Part shown: piece by piece, positions 1 to 8,620 of the stretch | Layout: each line of letters opens with the position of its first letter | Position numbering within the stretch: position 1 is the stretch's first letter | Position numbers and translations under genes: made by a program | Notes under the pieces: generated by a model | The model's input: only the letters and a program-made list of their open reading frames with translations | Databases searched by the model: none | What the model was told of the DNA's origin: nothing | Assembly: GCA_910587375.1 (NCBI GenBank) | Contig: CAJULR010000042.1 | Coordinates: 1 to 50,948, forward strand | Length of the DNA stretch: 50,948 nucleotides | Direction: 5' to 3' | Source: Candidatus Gastranaerophilales bacterium | GTDB taxonomy: Bacteria; Cyanobacteriota; Vampirovibrionia; Gastranaerophilales; Gastranaerophilaceae

Positions 1-36
1 TAGCATATCAAGACTTGGATGTAGGAAACAATAAAG

Positions 37-738
37 ATGAAAAGAATCATTTTAATTTTATTATTTATGGTGTTTTTGGCGCCCCAATGTGCATTTTCAA
101 ACGATAATTTTATATATGCAATAAACGTAAACAGAACAGAAGTTGCAGGAAACAAGATTCAGCTTAATATAAAAAGTGATTACAAAACCAACATTAAGCA
201 TAAAATTGATGAAGTTGGCAGAGAATATTTTGACATTAAAGACGCAAGTTTAAAGGAAAATTTTTCTGTTCAATATAGTAATGCAAACGGTGTTGAAAGC
301 GTTATAGCGCAGCAAATCGGAAACAAAGTGCGCGTTTATGTGAACGGAAACGACATTGAAGATATTATTGTAAACTTTAACAACGTTGAAAACCAGCCGT
401 ATCCTGATAAAAGTGCAGGTTATGCGCTTGGCGTGTTTGCTTTGATTATTTGTGCTGTGTTTAGAGCATGCAAAAAGAAAGCAAAAAGACTTAAGGCTAA
501 AGCTAAATTTATCCAAAACAGTGCAAAGAACAATGCTTCAAAAGCTGTTTATAATAACCTCATGGAAAAGAAAACATCTGCAAAAATACAAGATAACAGG
601 AATTTGACCCTAAATTCATTAAATGAATTAAACAAAAGAAGAAATGCAATGCAAGCTGGCATTTCAGGCAGACCCGGCATTCAAAGAATGAATATCCGCA
701 ATGTTCAAACAAGAAGTGCTGCAAAAATTGCAATGTAA
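37..738 (+). CDS. Hypothetical exported/membrane protein, possibly AMIN-like
   Basis: I do not recognise this 233-residue protein. Residues 1-22 look like a signal peptide (Lys-Arg, then a hydrophobic stretch ending near CAFSND). Residues 25-115 are beta-strand-like, with alternating hydrophobics and a segment IGNKVRVYVNG that resembles AMIN-type periplasmic domains; that similarity is inference. A hydrophobic segment at about 129-144 (ALGVFALIICAVF) is followed at once by a very Lys/Arg-rich tail, so the tail should be cytoplasmic. The ATG at 37 has an upstream TAGGAAA. Ten-base inverted repeats lie just after the stop codon (738-747 and 800-809). The window begins 36 bases upstream, so any operon partner on that side is unseen. 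Confidence 0.7.
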   Translation: MKRIILILLFMVFLAPQCAFSNDNFIYAINVNRTEVAGNKIQLNIKSDYKTNIKHKIDEVGREYFDIKDASLKENFSVQYSNANGVESVIAQQIGNKVRVYVNGNDIEDIIVNFNNVENQPYPDKSAGYALGVFALIICAVFRACKKKAKRLKAKAKFIQNSAKNNASKAVYNNLMEKKTSAKIQDNRNLTLNSLNELNKRRNAMQAGISGRPGIQRMNIRNVQTRSAAKIAM

Positions 739-824
739 ATTCAATTAATAAATACTATTTTCAAAGTATTACCATTGCAGATGTTTTATTTATCATTTAT
801 AATTGAATTTACGAGGGCTAATGT

Positions 825-2540
825 ATGGATAATTTCAATGCTCTGTCAAAATCCGCCATATTAACAAAATTGGCGCTTGATGGATATTTTATAGATTTAT
901 TGACGCTAAATTCATTTATAAAAGAATGGCAAATTGAAGCCATATATGAAAACGAATTTGGCGTAGAATTTTTTGATAACACATCATATGAAACCATTTT
1001 AAACAACCTGAAAGAAAGATATAATAAGACAAAAGAGGGGCTTGAAGGAAATCTTAAAGAAAAATATCAAGAACCTGTGCAAAGCATAGCTCCGATTGTT
1101 TCAAACGATACTCAAGGGGTTCAAAATACACAAAATGCTGAAATCTTGCCTGAAAACCATATTTCAGACGAGAATGTTTCAAGCGAAAATGTTTCAATCA
1201 ATTTAGATGATTTAGCAAAAACAGCAGCACCTGAAGCCAAGGCCCCGGAAAACAGCCAACAGGAAGAAATTTACAGCGATTCTGTTTCTTTGGATGATTT
1301 AGCAAAAGAAGCAAATGCCGGGGTTAATTTTAACGCTCTTCCTGATGTTCAAGCAGAACAGGTTTCTTCACAAAGTGTAGAAGCTGTTGAAAGCCACGAA
1401 GGCGACCATGCTCTGCAAAGCCCATCAGCGCAAGAAGAAGTTATTCAAAAGCAGGCTGCAAAGCCTTTAAAATCAAAAGAAACAATTATGCCAAGGGCAA
1501 TGAAAAGGCTGACGCCGGCGCCTGTTTCCCCGATGTCTTGTCTAAATCTAAACCGCAGTTATGATGATGTGGAAGAAGATTATATTGAAGAATATTCAGA
1601 AGAATTTGGAGAAACTTCTGCGGAAGAATATCTTAAGGATGATGTTTCAGAAATAATTGAGAACGAAAGTTTTAGCCCTGAAGAGATTGAAAAAGCCGAT
1701 AATTTAATTAACAATGCAATTGAATCTAAAAATTCACCTGAAAACGCTTTAGCTGCCGCTAAAGAGGAAAGCCCAAAAGAAGAAAATTCTAAAGAAGGGG
1801 CGGGCGCAAAGGATGAACTCGATTTAATGCAGTTGGCGCAAACATTTGCGCAAAACCTTACAGGCGGGCCAAGCAATTCAAAAGATGTCCCTCCTGCGGA
1901 TTTAGAACAAATCTTCAATGAATCTTATGTTGAGCCCTTTGAAGAATTGCAGGATTTTGTAAGAGAAACGGCAGATGAAGAAAACGAGGATGAATTTAAG
2001 CCCGAAGAATACAAATCTTTACAGGAAGATATTCCATCTGATGTGATAATTCCTGAGGTTCAGCCAAACGTTTCTCTTATGCCAAAAGAAATGAATACAT
2101 CCAATCTTACGGCGCAAGATATTAGAGATATCATTAGGGATGAAATTTCAAAACAAAGTGCAAACGTTGTTCCAAAGCCACAAAACGGCGAAGACATAAG
2201 GGAAATTATAAGAGAGATTGTAAAACAGGCAACAGACATTGCCCCGCAAAATGCCTTCAAACTTGACATTTCCCATGGAACCCTTGATATGATTGCAAAA
2301 AGCATAGCAAAGAAAATTGCAATAAAACTTAACAGTTATTATAAATTGAACAGTACAAAGCAAAATGCAAAGTTGCAGCAATTTAGGGAAAGAACAATAG
2401 AATTAAAAGAGAAAAACCAAACCCTCCAGGAAGAAAATAAAAGGCTCAAACTTCAGTTAATGGAAACAAAAGAAACCCTGAATGCATATAAGCCGTCTAT
2501 GTTCGGCCTGTTTAAATTTACCGGAAAAAAGAGAAGATAA
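825..2540 (+). CDS. Acidic hypothetical protein with C-terminal coiled coil
   Basis: This 571-residue protein is of unknown function. Residues 1-70 look helical and globular. Residues 80-420 are acidic and low-complexity (Glu, Ser, Pro, Asn rich), probably disordered. Two internal repeats are visible: a LDDLAK element near 125 and 156, and a DIR[DE]IIR[DE] element near 431 and 456. Residues 515-555 form a clear coiled coil (Glu/Lys/Leu heptads), followed by a basic end FKFTGKKRR. There is no signal peptide or membrane segment. GAGG at 813-816 gives an 8-base spacing to the ATG at 825; an ATG four bases earlier (821) is out of frame and stops after three codons. The acidic linker with short repeated elements suggests a scaffold, but nothing shows a function. 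Confidence 0.7.
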   Translation: MDNFNALSKSAILTKLALDGYFIDLLTLNSFIKEWQIEAIYENEFGVEFFDNTSYETILNNLKERYNKTKEGLEGNLKEKYQEPVQSIAPIVSNDTQGVQNTQNAEILPENHISDENVSSENVSINLDDLAKTAAPEAKAPENSQQEEIYSDSVSLDDLAKEANAGVNFNALPDVQAEQVSSQSVEAVESHEGDHALQSPSAQEEVIQKQAAKPLKSKETIMPRAMKRLTPAPVSPMSCLNLNRSYDDVEEDYIEEYSEEFGETSAEEYLKDDVSEIIENESFSPEEIEKADNLINNAIESKNSPENALAAAKEESPKEENSKEGAGAKDELDLMQLAQTFAQNLTGGPSNSKDVPPADLEQIFNESYVEPFEELQDFVRETADEENEDEFKPEEYKSLQEDIPSDVIIPEVQPNVSLMPKEMNTSNLTAQDIRDIIRDEISKQSANVVPKPQNGEDIREIIREIVKQATDIAPQNAFKLDISHGTLDMIAKSIAKKIAIKLNSYYKLNSTKQNAKLQQFRERTIELKEKNQTLQEENKRLKLQLMETKETLNAYKPSMFGLFKFTGKKRR

Positions 2541-2567
2541 AACCTAAAAAATTAGAGAGAAATAAAA

Positions 2568-4022
2568 ATGAATACAATCATAATGCTGTTTTTGATAAGT
2601 TTATTAATTTTGGTGCATGAGCTTGGGCACTTTTTTGCAGCAAGAATGTTTGGTGTTCGGGTTTCAAAGTTTGGTTTTGGCTTGCCTATCGGTCCCACAT
2701 TGTTCAAAACAAAATGGGGCGATACCGAAGTTTTAGTTCATGCGTTTCTTCTTGGCGGATATGTTTCTTTTCCAGATGATGAGGAAAAAGAGGAAGAAGC
2801 AAAGAAAGCCCTAAAAGAAAAATCAGGCGAAACTGCGGAAGATAAAAAGGAAGATAAGAAGGAAGATAAAAAAGATGTTCTTCCTTTGGATTCTCCTGAA
2901 AGGTTCAGAAATAAAAAGCCTTGGCAAAAAGCAGTGATTGTTTCTGCCGGCGTTTTTATGAATGTTGTTTTTGCAATATTTTTAACAATTCTTGCAGCAG
3001 CTTGGTATCATAGGCTTCCAACAGGAACATCTGATGTTTTTGTAAAGGAGGTTGTGTCTGAAAACAATTCTTCAAATATTATAAAAGCCGACATCCAGCC
3101 TGGCGATAGGATTAAAAGCATAAACGGCATAAATGTAACTTCAACTTATAAATTTATTTTTGTTGTACAAAACAGTAAATATTTTGACGGTTTTGCAGAC
3201 AGCGAAATTATCACGAAAAAAATTGAAGAATTAAAACGTTTAAATCCAAAAACGGATTTTGAAAACAGAATTCCAAAAGAAACTGTTTTGAAATTGCCTC
3301 TTTCAATGCCTGAAAAGCCTTTAAGGATTTCAGAAGAAGTTGCAAGCGGCTATGAAAAATATAAAAACCCCGAAATTGCCCTTACGAAAGAAGAAATAAC
3401 CCTTCGGGATGAAATTCAGGGCAAAACTTCTTTGACATTAAAAGAAGATATTGAACCTGAGAGCCTTGCAAAAGCACTTTCTGACACTTATAAGCCAATC
3501 ACAATTGTTTTGGATAGGGATGGCCATGAAATTGTTTTAAATAATATTTATACGGATAAAAACGGGGTTCTTGGCTTAAAGCTTGAAACCAGAGAAAATT
3601 TTGTTGAAACAAATACACCAAAGGAAATTGTTTCAAATTCAATTAACTATCTTTGGAACAGCACAAAACTTATGGGTTTTGGCCTTTGGCAGCTTGTCAC
3701 AGGTAAAATTCCTATGTCTGAAATGCATGGCATTGTTGTAATTACAAAAGTTGGCTCTGACATTATCGAAACCTACGGAATGCTGAACGGCCTTCTTTTG
3801 ACAGCAATTATAAGTATAGACTTAGCTATAATAAACCTTCTTCCAATTCCAGCACTCGATGGCGGTCATTTGATGTTTCTTGCGCTTGAAAAAATATTGG
3901 GCAGAGAATTGGATGAAAAAATAACCGAAGGAATTGGCAGATTTTTCTTCCTCTTGCTTATTATTCTTATGGTATATGTGATTTTTAATGACATCTTTGC
4001 TCTTGTAACGCATAAATTCTAA
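2568..4022 (+). CDS. rseP: RseP-type site-2 zinc metalloprotease
   Basis: This is an intramembrane protease of family M50. Such enzymes cut membrane-anchored substrates such as anti-sigma factors and signal peptides inside the bilayer. The zinc motif HELGH is at residues 17-21 in the first membrane segment, and the second metal-ligand motif NLLPIPALDGGH is at 423-434. A PDZ-like segment (IQPGDRIKSINGINV) lies near 178-192. At 484 residues it is longer than the common ~350-450. The extra length comes from a highly charged Lys/Glu/Asp insertion at about 73-108 and a lengthened PDZ region. A final hydrophobic helix ends the protein. It lies 27 bases after the acidic coiled-coil gene, so cotranscription is likely. 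Family assignment is secure; the substrate is unknown. Confidence 0.93.
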   Translation: MNTIIMLFLISLLILVHELGHFFAARMFGVRVSKFGFGLPIGPTLFKTKWGDTEVLVHAFLLGGYVSFPDDEEKEEEAKKALKEKSGETAEDKKEDKKEDKKDVLPLDSPERFRNKKPWQKAVIVSAGVFMNVVFAIFLTILAAAWYHRLPTGTSDVFVKEVVSENNSSNIIKADIQPGDRIKSINGINVTSTYKFIFVVQNSKYFDGFADSEIITKKIEELKRLNPKTDFENRIPKETVLKLPLSMPEKPLRISEEVASGYEKYKNPEIALTKEEITLRDEIQGKTSLTLKEDIEPESLAKALSDTYKPITIVLDRDGHEIVLNNIYTDKNGVLGLKLETRENFVETNTPKEIVSNSINYLWNSTKLMGFGLWQLVTGKIPMSEMHGIVVITKVGSDIIETYGMLNGLLLTAIISIDLAIINLLPIPALDGGHLMFLALEKILGRELDEKITEGIGRFFFLLLIILMVYVIFNDIFALVTHKF

Positions 4023-4050
4023 GCGGTTTGCCTCAATATTAATATGTTTA

Positions 4051-4067
4051 TTAAGGCTTAACCTTAA
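4051..4067. other. Small hairpin after rseP
   Basis: TTAAGG (4051-4056) and CCTTAA (4062-4067) form a 6-bp stem with a 5-base loop, flanked by TTTATT and AATAAA that could extend it. No T-run follows, so this is only a possible 3' end or processing structure between rseP and the rpsU promoter. Confidence 0.3.
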
Positions 4068-4101
4068 AATGAATAAAAGCAGGTGTAAAAAGTTAAGTAT
4101 A

Positions 4102-4130
4102 TTGACTTTAAGGTGCGCTCTTGTTATATT
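4102..4130 (+). promoter_or_regulatory. Promoter of rpsU
   Basis: TTGACT at 4102-4107 and TATATT at 4125-4130 are separated by exactly 17 bases. A TG one base before the -10 box makes it an extended -10. The predicted start of the transcript is about 50 bases before the rpsU start codon, leaving room for the leader described under rpsU. Confidence 0.75.
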
Positions 4131-4186
4131 ATTGGCATAAGTGTAAGCAAACACCTTGAAAAAGGCACCTTAAGGAGGTGAATTCA

Positions 4187-4360
4187 ATGCCAGAAGTAAG
4201 AGTACGTGAAAACGAAAATATCGAAAGCGCGCTTAAAAGATTCAAGAAAAAAATCCAAAAAGCAGGGATTTTATCTGAAATTAAACGCAGAGAAAGATAT
4301 GAAAAACCGTCTGTAAAAAGAAAAAGAAAATCTGAAGCAGCAAGAAAAAGACGTGTTTAA
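4187..4360 (+). CDS. rpsU: Small ribosomal subunit protein bS21
   Basis: bS21 is a 57-residue, strongly basic 30S subunit protein that sits near the 3' end of 16S rRNA. The sequence PEVRVRENENIESALKRFK is the standard bS21 start, and the tail is a run of Lys and Arg. I chose the ATG at 4187. The earlier in-frame GTG at 4178 lies inside the Shine-Dalgarno sequence TAAGGAGGTGA (4171-4181), which matches 11 bases of the canonical 16S 3' end and is spaced about 6 bases from the ATG. The leader also holds two copies of CACCTT (4152-4157 and 4166-4171), complementary to part of that site. A strong terminator follows the gene, so it is a single-gene transcription unit. Confidence 0.95.
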   Translation: MPEVRVRENENIESALKRFKKKIQKAGILSEIKRRERYEKPSVKRKRKSEAARKRRV

Positions 4361-4370
4361 TAAGATATTT

Positions 4371-4398
4371 AAAGGGGGTTTAATTATCCCCCTTTTTT
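4371..4398 (+). terminator. Rho-independent terminator of rpsU
   Basis: AAAGGGGG (4371-4378) pairs with CCCCCTTT (4388-4395) around a 9-base loop, followed by T residues to 4398. Confidence 0.85.
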
Positions 4399-4482
4399 AA
4401 AATTTTAAAATTTCTTATTTTAAAATTTCTTTTCAAAATTATAAAACTTATGACTATTTTATTTAAAACGGGGGAGAGAAAA

Positions 4483-4983
4483 ATGGCCAAAGATTGCAGT
4501 TTTGATGTTGTGTCTGAATTTGACAGGCAAGAGCTTGTGAATGCGGTTGAACAAACTAAAAAAGATATAATGTCCCGCTTTGACCTTAAGGATTCAAATT
4601 CAAGTGTTGAACTAGAGGCAGATAAAACTATCACCATTACCACAAACGATGATATGAAATTAAGAAACATTATTGATATTCTTCAAGGAAAAATGGTGAA
4701 AAGAAATTTGAGCATTAAAATTTTAGACCCAAAACCCGTGGAAAATGCTCTTGGCGGAAATGTACGTCAGGTTTTTGAACTTAAAAAAGGCTTAACCCAG
4801 GATTTAGCCAAAAAAATTGTCGGCGCCATTAAAGACACTAAATTAAAAGTTCAAGCCTCAATTCAAGGTGAGCAGGTAAGGGTTTCAGGAAAAAGCAGAG
4901 ATGATCTTCAAGATGTTATTAAATTTTTAAGAGAAAAAGAAGATGTCTTTAATATTCCTCTGCAGTTTACAAATTACAGGTAA
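4483..4983 (+). CDS. YajQ family (DUF520) nucleotide-binding protein
   Basis: The encoded protein has 166 residues, the normal length for this family (~163). The start AKDCSFDVVSEFDRQELVNA and later segments DIMSRFDLKDS and ALGGNVRQ are family hallmarks. YajQ proteins bind nucleic acid, and at least one member has been reported to bind cyclic di-GMP; the role here is unknown. I chose the ATG at 4483 because GGGGAGAG stands immediately upstream with good spacing. An in-frame ATG at 4450 would add 11 residues not found in the family and has no ribosome site. The gene lies downstream of the rpsU terminator, so it needs its own promoter or readthrough. Confidence 0.9.
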   Translation: MAKDCSFDVVSEFDRQELVNAVEQTKKDIMSRFDLKDSNSSVELEADKTITITTNDDMKLRNIIDILQGKMVKRNLSIKILDPKPVENALGGNVRQVFELKKGLTQDLAKKIVGAIKDTKLKVQASIQGEQVRVSGKSRDDLQDVIKFLREKEDVFNIPLQFTNYR

Positions 4984-5067
4984 AATCCGTTGTTAATAGT
5001 GTCAACAGGCGTTATTGCGGACACATTTACCAGCTAACATACTGATAGTTTTTTAGAAAAAACAAAA

Positions 5068-5901
5068 ATGAATGAAAACGTAAGTTTAAATTTGGAAAAT
5101 ACTGTTGTTATTTTTAATGCAGACATTGAAGGCAGCAAAGATTTTGCAGGCAAAGTGTCAAACGCTTTTTATAAGTGTAATCTTGCAAAAAATGCTCCCA
5201 AAATTTGTGCGCTTGATGATATGCCTGAAAGTGTTTCTTTTGCAATAGCAATCGGTGGAGATGGCACTCTTTTAAAATGTGCAAGATATTATAGTAAATT
5301 AAACATTCCTGTATTTGGCTTCAATATGGGGCGTCTTGGATATCTTTCCCAAGCCCTTCCAAATGAACTTGAATATGTTATAGAAAAAATTAAAAATAAA
5401 GATTACAGGCTTGAAGAAAGGCTCATGCTAAAATCAAGCGCAAATAATATCGCGCTCAATGATATGGTAATTAAAAAAGAGCTGAACGCAAGAACATCCG
5501 TGTTGGATTTATATATAAATGACCTCCCTGTGTGCAGCTATATGGCAGACGGGCTTATAATTTCAACTCCGACAGGCTCTACGGCTTATGCTCTTTCTGC
5601 GGGTGGTCCTGTTATAACGCCTGGTATGGATTGTTTTTTAATTGTGCCGATTTGTCCGCACACCTTAACTGCGCGCCCTATTGTAATTTCATCAAGCGAA
5701 ACCGTAACCGTTAAAATGTGTGAAAACGCAGGCTATCAAATAACTGCAGATGGACAGGATACAAAACATTTCACAAAAGAAGTTGTTATTACAAAGAATG
5801 AAAATTGTGCTAAACTTTTACTGTTGAATAAAGACAAAAAAGATTTCTACAGAATCTTAAGAGAAAAGCTCCACTGGGGGGTGGCTCCGCATAAATGCTA
5901 A
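5068..5901 (+). CDS. nadK: NAD kinase
   Basis: NAD kinase phosphorylates NAD to NADP using ATP or polyphosphate. The GGDGT motif is at residues 63-67 and the substrate-binding motif TPTGSTAY at 167-174, followed by LSAGGPV. Length (277) is typical. The final seven bases overlap recN (ATGCTAA at 5895-5901), a pairing of nadK and recN seen in many bacteria and a sign of translational coupling. No Shine-Dalgarno precedes the ATG; the 15 bases upstream are nearly all A. Confidence 0.95.
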   Translation: MNENVSLNLENTVVIFNADIEGSKDFAGKVSNAFYKCNLAKNAPKICALDDMPESVSFAIAIGGDGTLLKCARYYSKLNIPVFGFNMGRLGYLSQALPNELEYVIEKIKNKDYRLEERLMLKSSANNIALNDMVIKKELNARTSVLDLYINDLPVCSYMADGLIISTPTGSTAYALSAGGPVITPGMDCFLIVPICPHTLTARPIVISSSETVTVKMCENAGYQITADGQDTKHFTKEVVITKNENCAKLLLLNKDKKDFYRILREKLHWGVAPHKC

Positions 5902-7496
5902 AAGAACTTTTCATTAAAAACTTTATATTGATTGATGAATTGCACCTGGAATTTAACGGCGGTTTTAATGTGTTTTTGGGCGAAACAGGCGCCGGCAAGA
6001 GTATTATTTTTAAAGCAATTGATATTGCTCTTGGCGCCAAGACAAACAAGGATGTTTTGAATAATCCTGAAAAAAATGCACTAATTGAACTCACCTTTGA
6101 ACAAGGGGGCGAAGAAGTTGTAATTTCAAGGGAAATAAGTAAAACAGGCACAAAGCCAAGGCTAAACGGGGCAATGGTGACGCTTGATGTTATAAACCAA
6201 ATGAGAGAAAAACTTGTTGATATTCACTCGCAACACCAAACCTATACCTACATTCAGCAAAAATATCATATAGATTTATTGGATTTATATATTGAAAATA
6301 CAGATTCTGATTTTAAGGCCGCACTTTTAAAATATAAGGAAGATTACTCTGATTTTAAGGCCGTTTCAAAAAGAATTGATGAAATTGAAACCAGCGAAAA
6401 AGAAAATACGGAAAGAATTGAGTTTTTAAAATTTCAAATTGATGAAATAGAAACGGCAGAAATAAAGGAAAATGAAGAAGAAGAGCTGAATTCAGAGCTC
6501 GATGTATTATCAAATCTTGAAAATTTAAAAGAGTTAACTTATGGTGCGTATTATTCCTTAAATAATGACGATTCTTCAATTATAGACGCACTCAATAAAA
6601 TAAAATACAACATTTCAAAAGCGCGTGAATTTGACCAAAGCCTTAATGAAACAGAAACAGCTTTCATCGACGCTCTTGAAAATTTAAAAGATGTTTCAAA
6701 CACTTTAAGAAATTATTCTGAAAGTCTTGAAGCAAACCCTGCAAGGCTTGATGAAATTAACGAAAGACTTGAATTAATTCAAAAGCTGAAAAGAAAATAT
6801 GGCGATATTTTTGAAACATATGAAAAGCTAAAAGCAGAGCTTGAAACCCTTGAAGGTGGTTTTATGTCTTATGAAGATTTAAAAAACAGGCAAAATGAGC
6901 TTTTGGGGTCAATTGAAAAAAATGCAAAAAATATTACAGAAAAAAGGCTTCAATATTCTAAAGAGCTCTCTTCTTTAATCGAAAAGGAATTGCAAGGTTT
7001 AAATTTAGAATGTGCCAGGTTTTCAATTTCTGTAGAAGAAACTGAAAATTATCTTCCAAACGGCAAAAACAGGGTAGAATTTTTAATTTCAACAAACATT
7101 TCAAAAGAGCTTGCGCCTTTGGTTAAAACTGCGTCCGGCGGGGAAATTTCAAGAGTTATGCTTGCAATTAAAACCGTATTTTGCCATGTGGACAAGGTCT
7201 CAACAATTATTTTTGATGAAATTGATACAGGAATTTCCGGGAAAACCTCTGTTTGCGTTGCAGGGGCAATTTCAAAACTGGCCCAAAGTGCACAAGTTTT
7301 TGCAATTACACACCAGCCTATTATAGCTTCAAAGGCAGCAGATTTTTACTATGTTTCAAAGGAGCAAAAAGATAAGACATATGTAAATGTCAGAAAACTT
7401 TTGGAGGATGAAAAGCCAAATGCGTTGGCGCAGATGGCTCTTGGGGACGTTAGTGACAATTCTTTAACCTTTGCAAAAGAGCTTTTAGGTTCATAA
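5895..7496 (+). CDS. recN: DNA repair ATPase RecN
   Basis: RecN is an SMC-like ATPase of double-strand break repair. Walker A GETGAGKS is at residues 29-36. A long central coiled coil spans about 150-370. The ABC signature TASGGEIS (SGGE at 414-417) and Walker B TIIFDEID (Asp441-Glu442) follow, then an AITHQP switch region. Length 533 is slightly shorter than the usual ~550. The start overlaps the nadK stop by seven bases, so the two are made from one message. All ATPase motifs are intact. Confidence 0.95.
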   Translation: MLKELFIKNFILIDELHLEFNGGFNVFLGETGAGKSIIFKAIDIALGAKTNKDVLNNPEKNALIELTFEQGGEEVVISREISKTGTKPRLNGAMVTLDVINQMREKLVDIHSQHQTYTYIQQKYHIDLLDLYIENTDSDFKAALLKYKEDYSDFKAVSKRIDEIETSEKENTERIEFLKFQIDEIETAEIKENEEEELNSELDVLSNLENLKELTYGAYYSLNNDDSSIIDALNKIKYNISKAREFDQSLNETETAFIDALENLKDVSNTLRNYSESLEANPARLDEINERLELIQKLKRKYGDIFETYEKLKAELETLEGGFMSYEDLKNRQNELLGSIEKNAKNITEKRLQYSKELSSLIEKELQGLNLECARFSISVEETENYLPNGKNRVEFLISTNISKELAPLVKTASGGEISRVMLAIKTVFCHVDKVSTIIFDEIDTGISGKTSVCVAGAISKLAQSAQVFAITHQPIIASKAADFYYVSKEQKDKTYVNVRKLLEDEKPNALAQMALGDVSDNSLTFAKELLGS

Positions 7497-7652
7497 GTTT
7501 GTTTTAAATATTTCTTGAATTTGCCCTTATGACTTTATGACTGCCTTTGTGAATAAAGTTTAAAATAACACATTTTGCTAGCAAATTATTTTTTGTTCAT
7601 CTTTTGTATAGACATCATTTTAAGCTTTAGAATTATCAGGATAATTTAAAAT

Positions 7653-8606
7653 ATGAGAGTTTCTCCAATAAGTTTTTACAGACAACCGAATTTTAAAAGC
7701 AGCCGTATAGTTAAGGCGACAAACGAGAGCAAGGAAGTTCCAACTGTGCGCCCAATTGAAACCGAAGATTTTGAAAATATTGGTGTGAGGCCTGCCATTA
7801 TAAAAACATTCTGGAGAAAGCCGGAACTTAAGCCTTTAGAAAAACATAATGATTACAATGCAAATTTAAGCAAATTAAATTCTTATATTGTAAATACAAG
7901 CGCACATGAAAACTTTGATGGCTATCCAATAACATACAACGATTTATGCAAGAATTATGGGGATATGCACACCGTTATACATCACTATCAAAAACCAAGG
8001 GAGCTAGTGCAGTATTATGCGGATTATTTTAATGAAGTGTTAAGGTCGGAGCCAAATGGTAACGAAACTACTGACCATATTATCGCAAATTTGGATTATA
8101 AGATTGATTTCGATATGCTTGGCATGTCTGAATCAGATCTTAATTTGAGGGACAAAGCAAGGTTTGCAGCACTGTTTGATTTTTGGTCTGTAACGCTTGA
8201 AGGGAAACCAAGAAATGGGTTTGAAAGACCTGCTTTTGTGAGGTCGCCGGAAGAATATCTTGATATATTGTCAAAAGATGATAAAAGATATGACAGCATA
8301 ATATTTGAGGCAAATCTTTTGCTCGGTTTTCGTTTTACAGAAGAAGAAAAAAATGCCGATAATGAGTTGCAAAAAGTTTTGGATGCTGAATATGAGCAAA
8401 TGGTTAAAGATAGGAAAAAGCTTCCATTTGGCGACAGAGGAGCAAAACCTGTTACATTGCGCTCTCCCATAAATCGTTCTCGTGCTCTGGTAAGGCACAG
8501 GCTGCAGCGCATGAACAAAGAGCAAGAAAAAATAGAGGCTATGATTAAAGATTCAGAAGATATGCAAAAGCTGTGGTATGATTTTATTGGTGGTTATTAT
8601 GACTAA
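7653..8606 (+). CDS. Hypothetical protein with N-terminal FxG/S-type tag
   Basis: I do not recognise this 317-residue protein. There is no signal peptide or membrane segment. It starts MRVSPISFYRQPNFKSS, a hydrophilic tag that resembles those of the hypothetical genes ending at 14592 and 17074, although the bodies of the three proteins look unrelated. The body is charged and mixed in composition, with a Lys/Glu-rich helical end from about residue 280. There is no good Shine-Dalgarno: AGG is 12 bases away. Instead GATAAT at 7640-7645 lies 7 bases before the ATG, suggesting a leaderless or nearly leaderless message. The gene is convergent with ftsY, 14 bases away. Confidence 0.65.
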   Translation: MRVSPISFYRQPNFKSSRIVKATNESKEVPTVRPIETEDFENIGVRPAIIKTFWRKPELKPLEKHNDYNANLSKLNSYIVNTSAHENFDGYPITYNDLCKNYGDMHTVIHHYQKPRELVQYYADYFNEVLRSEPNGNETTDHIIANLDYKIDFDMLGMSESDLNLRDKARFAALFDFWSVTLEGKPRNGFERPAFVRSPEEYLDILSKDDKRYDSIIFEANLLLGFRFTEEEKNADNELQKVLDAEYEQMVKDRKKLPFGDRGAKPVTLRSPINRSRALVRHRLQRMNKEQEKIEAMIKDSEDMQKLWYDFIGGYYD

Positions 8607-8620
8607 AATATAGTCCTAAT

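Noticed and set aside
738..809. Inverted repeat 738-747/800-809 as a terminator
   Set aside because: The 52-base loop is too long and no T-run follows; the arms are A+T-rich, so it may be chance.
4178..4186. GTG at 4178 as rpsU start
   Set aside because: It lies inside the Shine-Dalgarno sequence; the ATG at 4187 has correct spacing and gives the standard bS21 start.
4450..4482. ATG at 4450 as start of the YajQ-family gene
   Set aside because: No ribosome site there, and it adds 11 residues before the conserved AKDCSFD start; ATG 4483 has GGGGAGAG.
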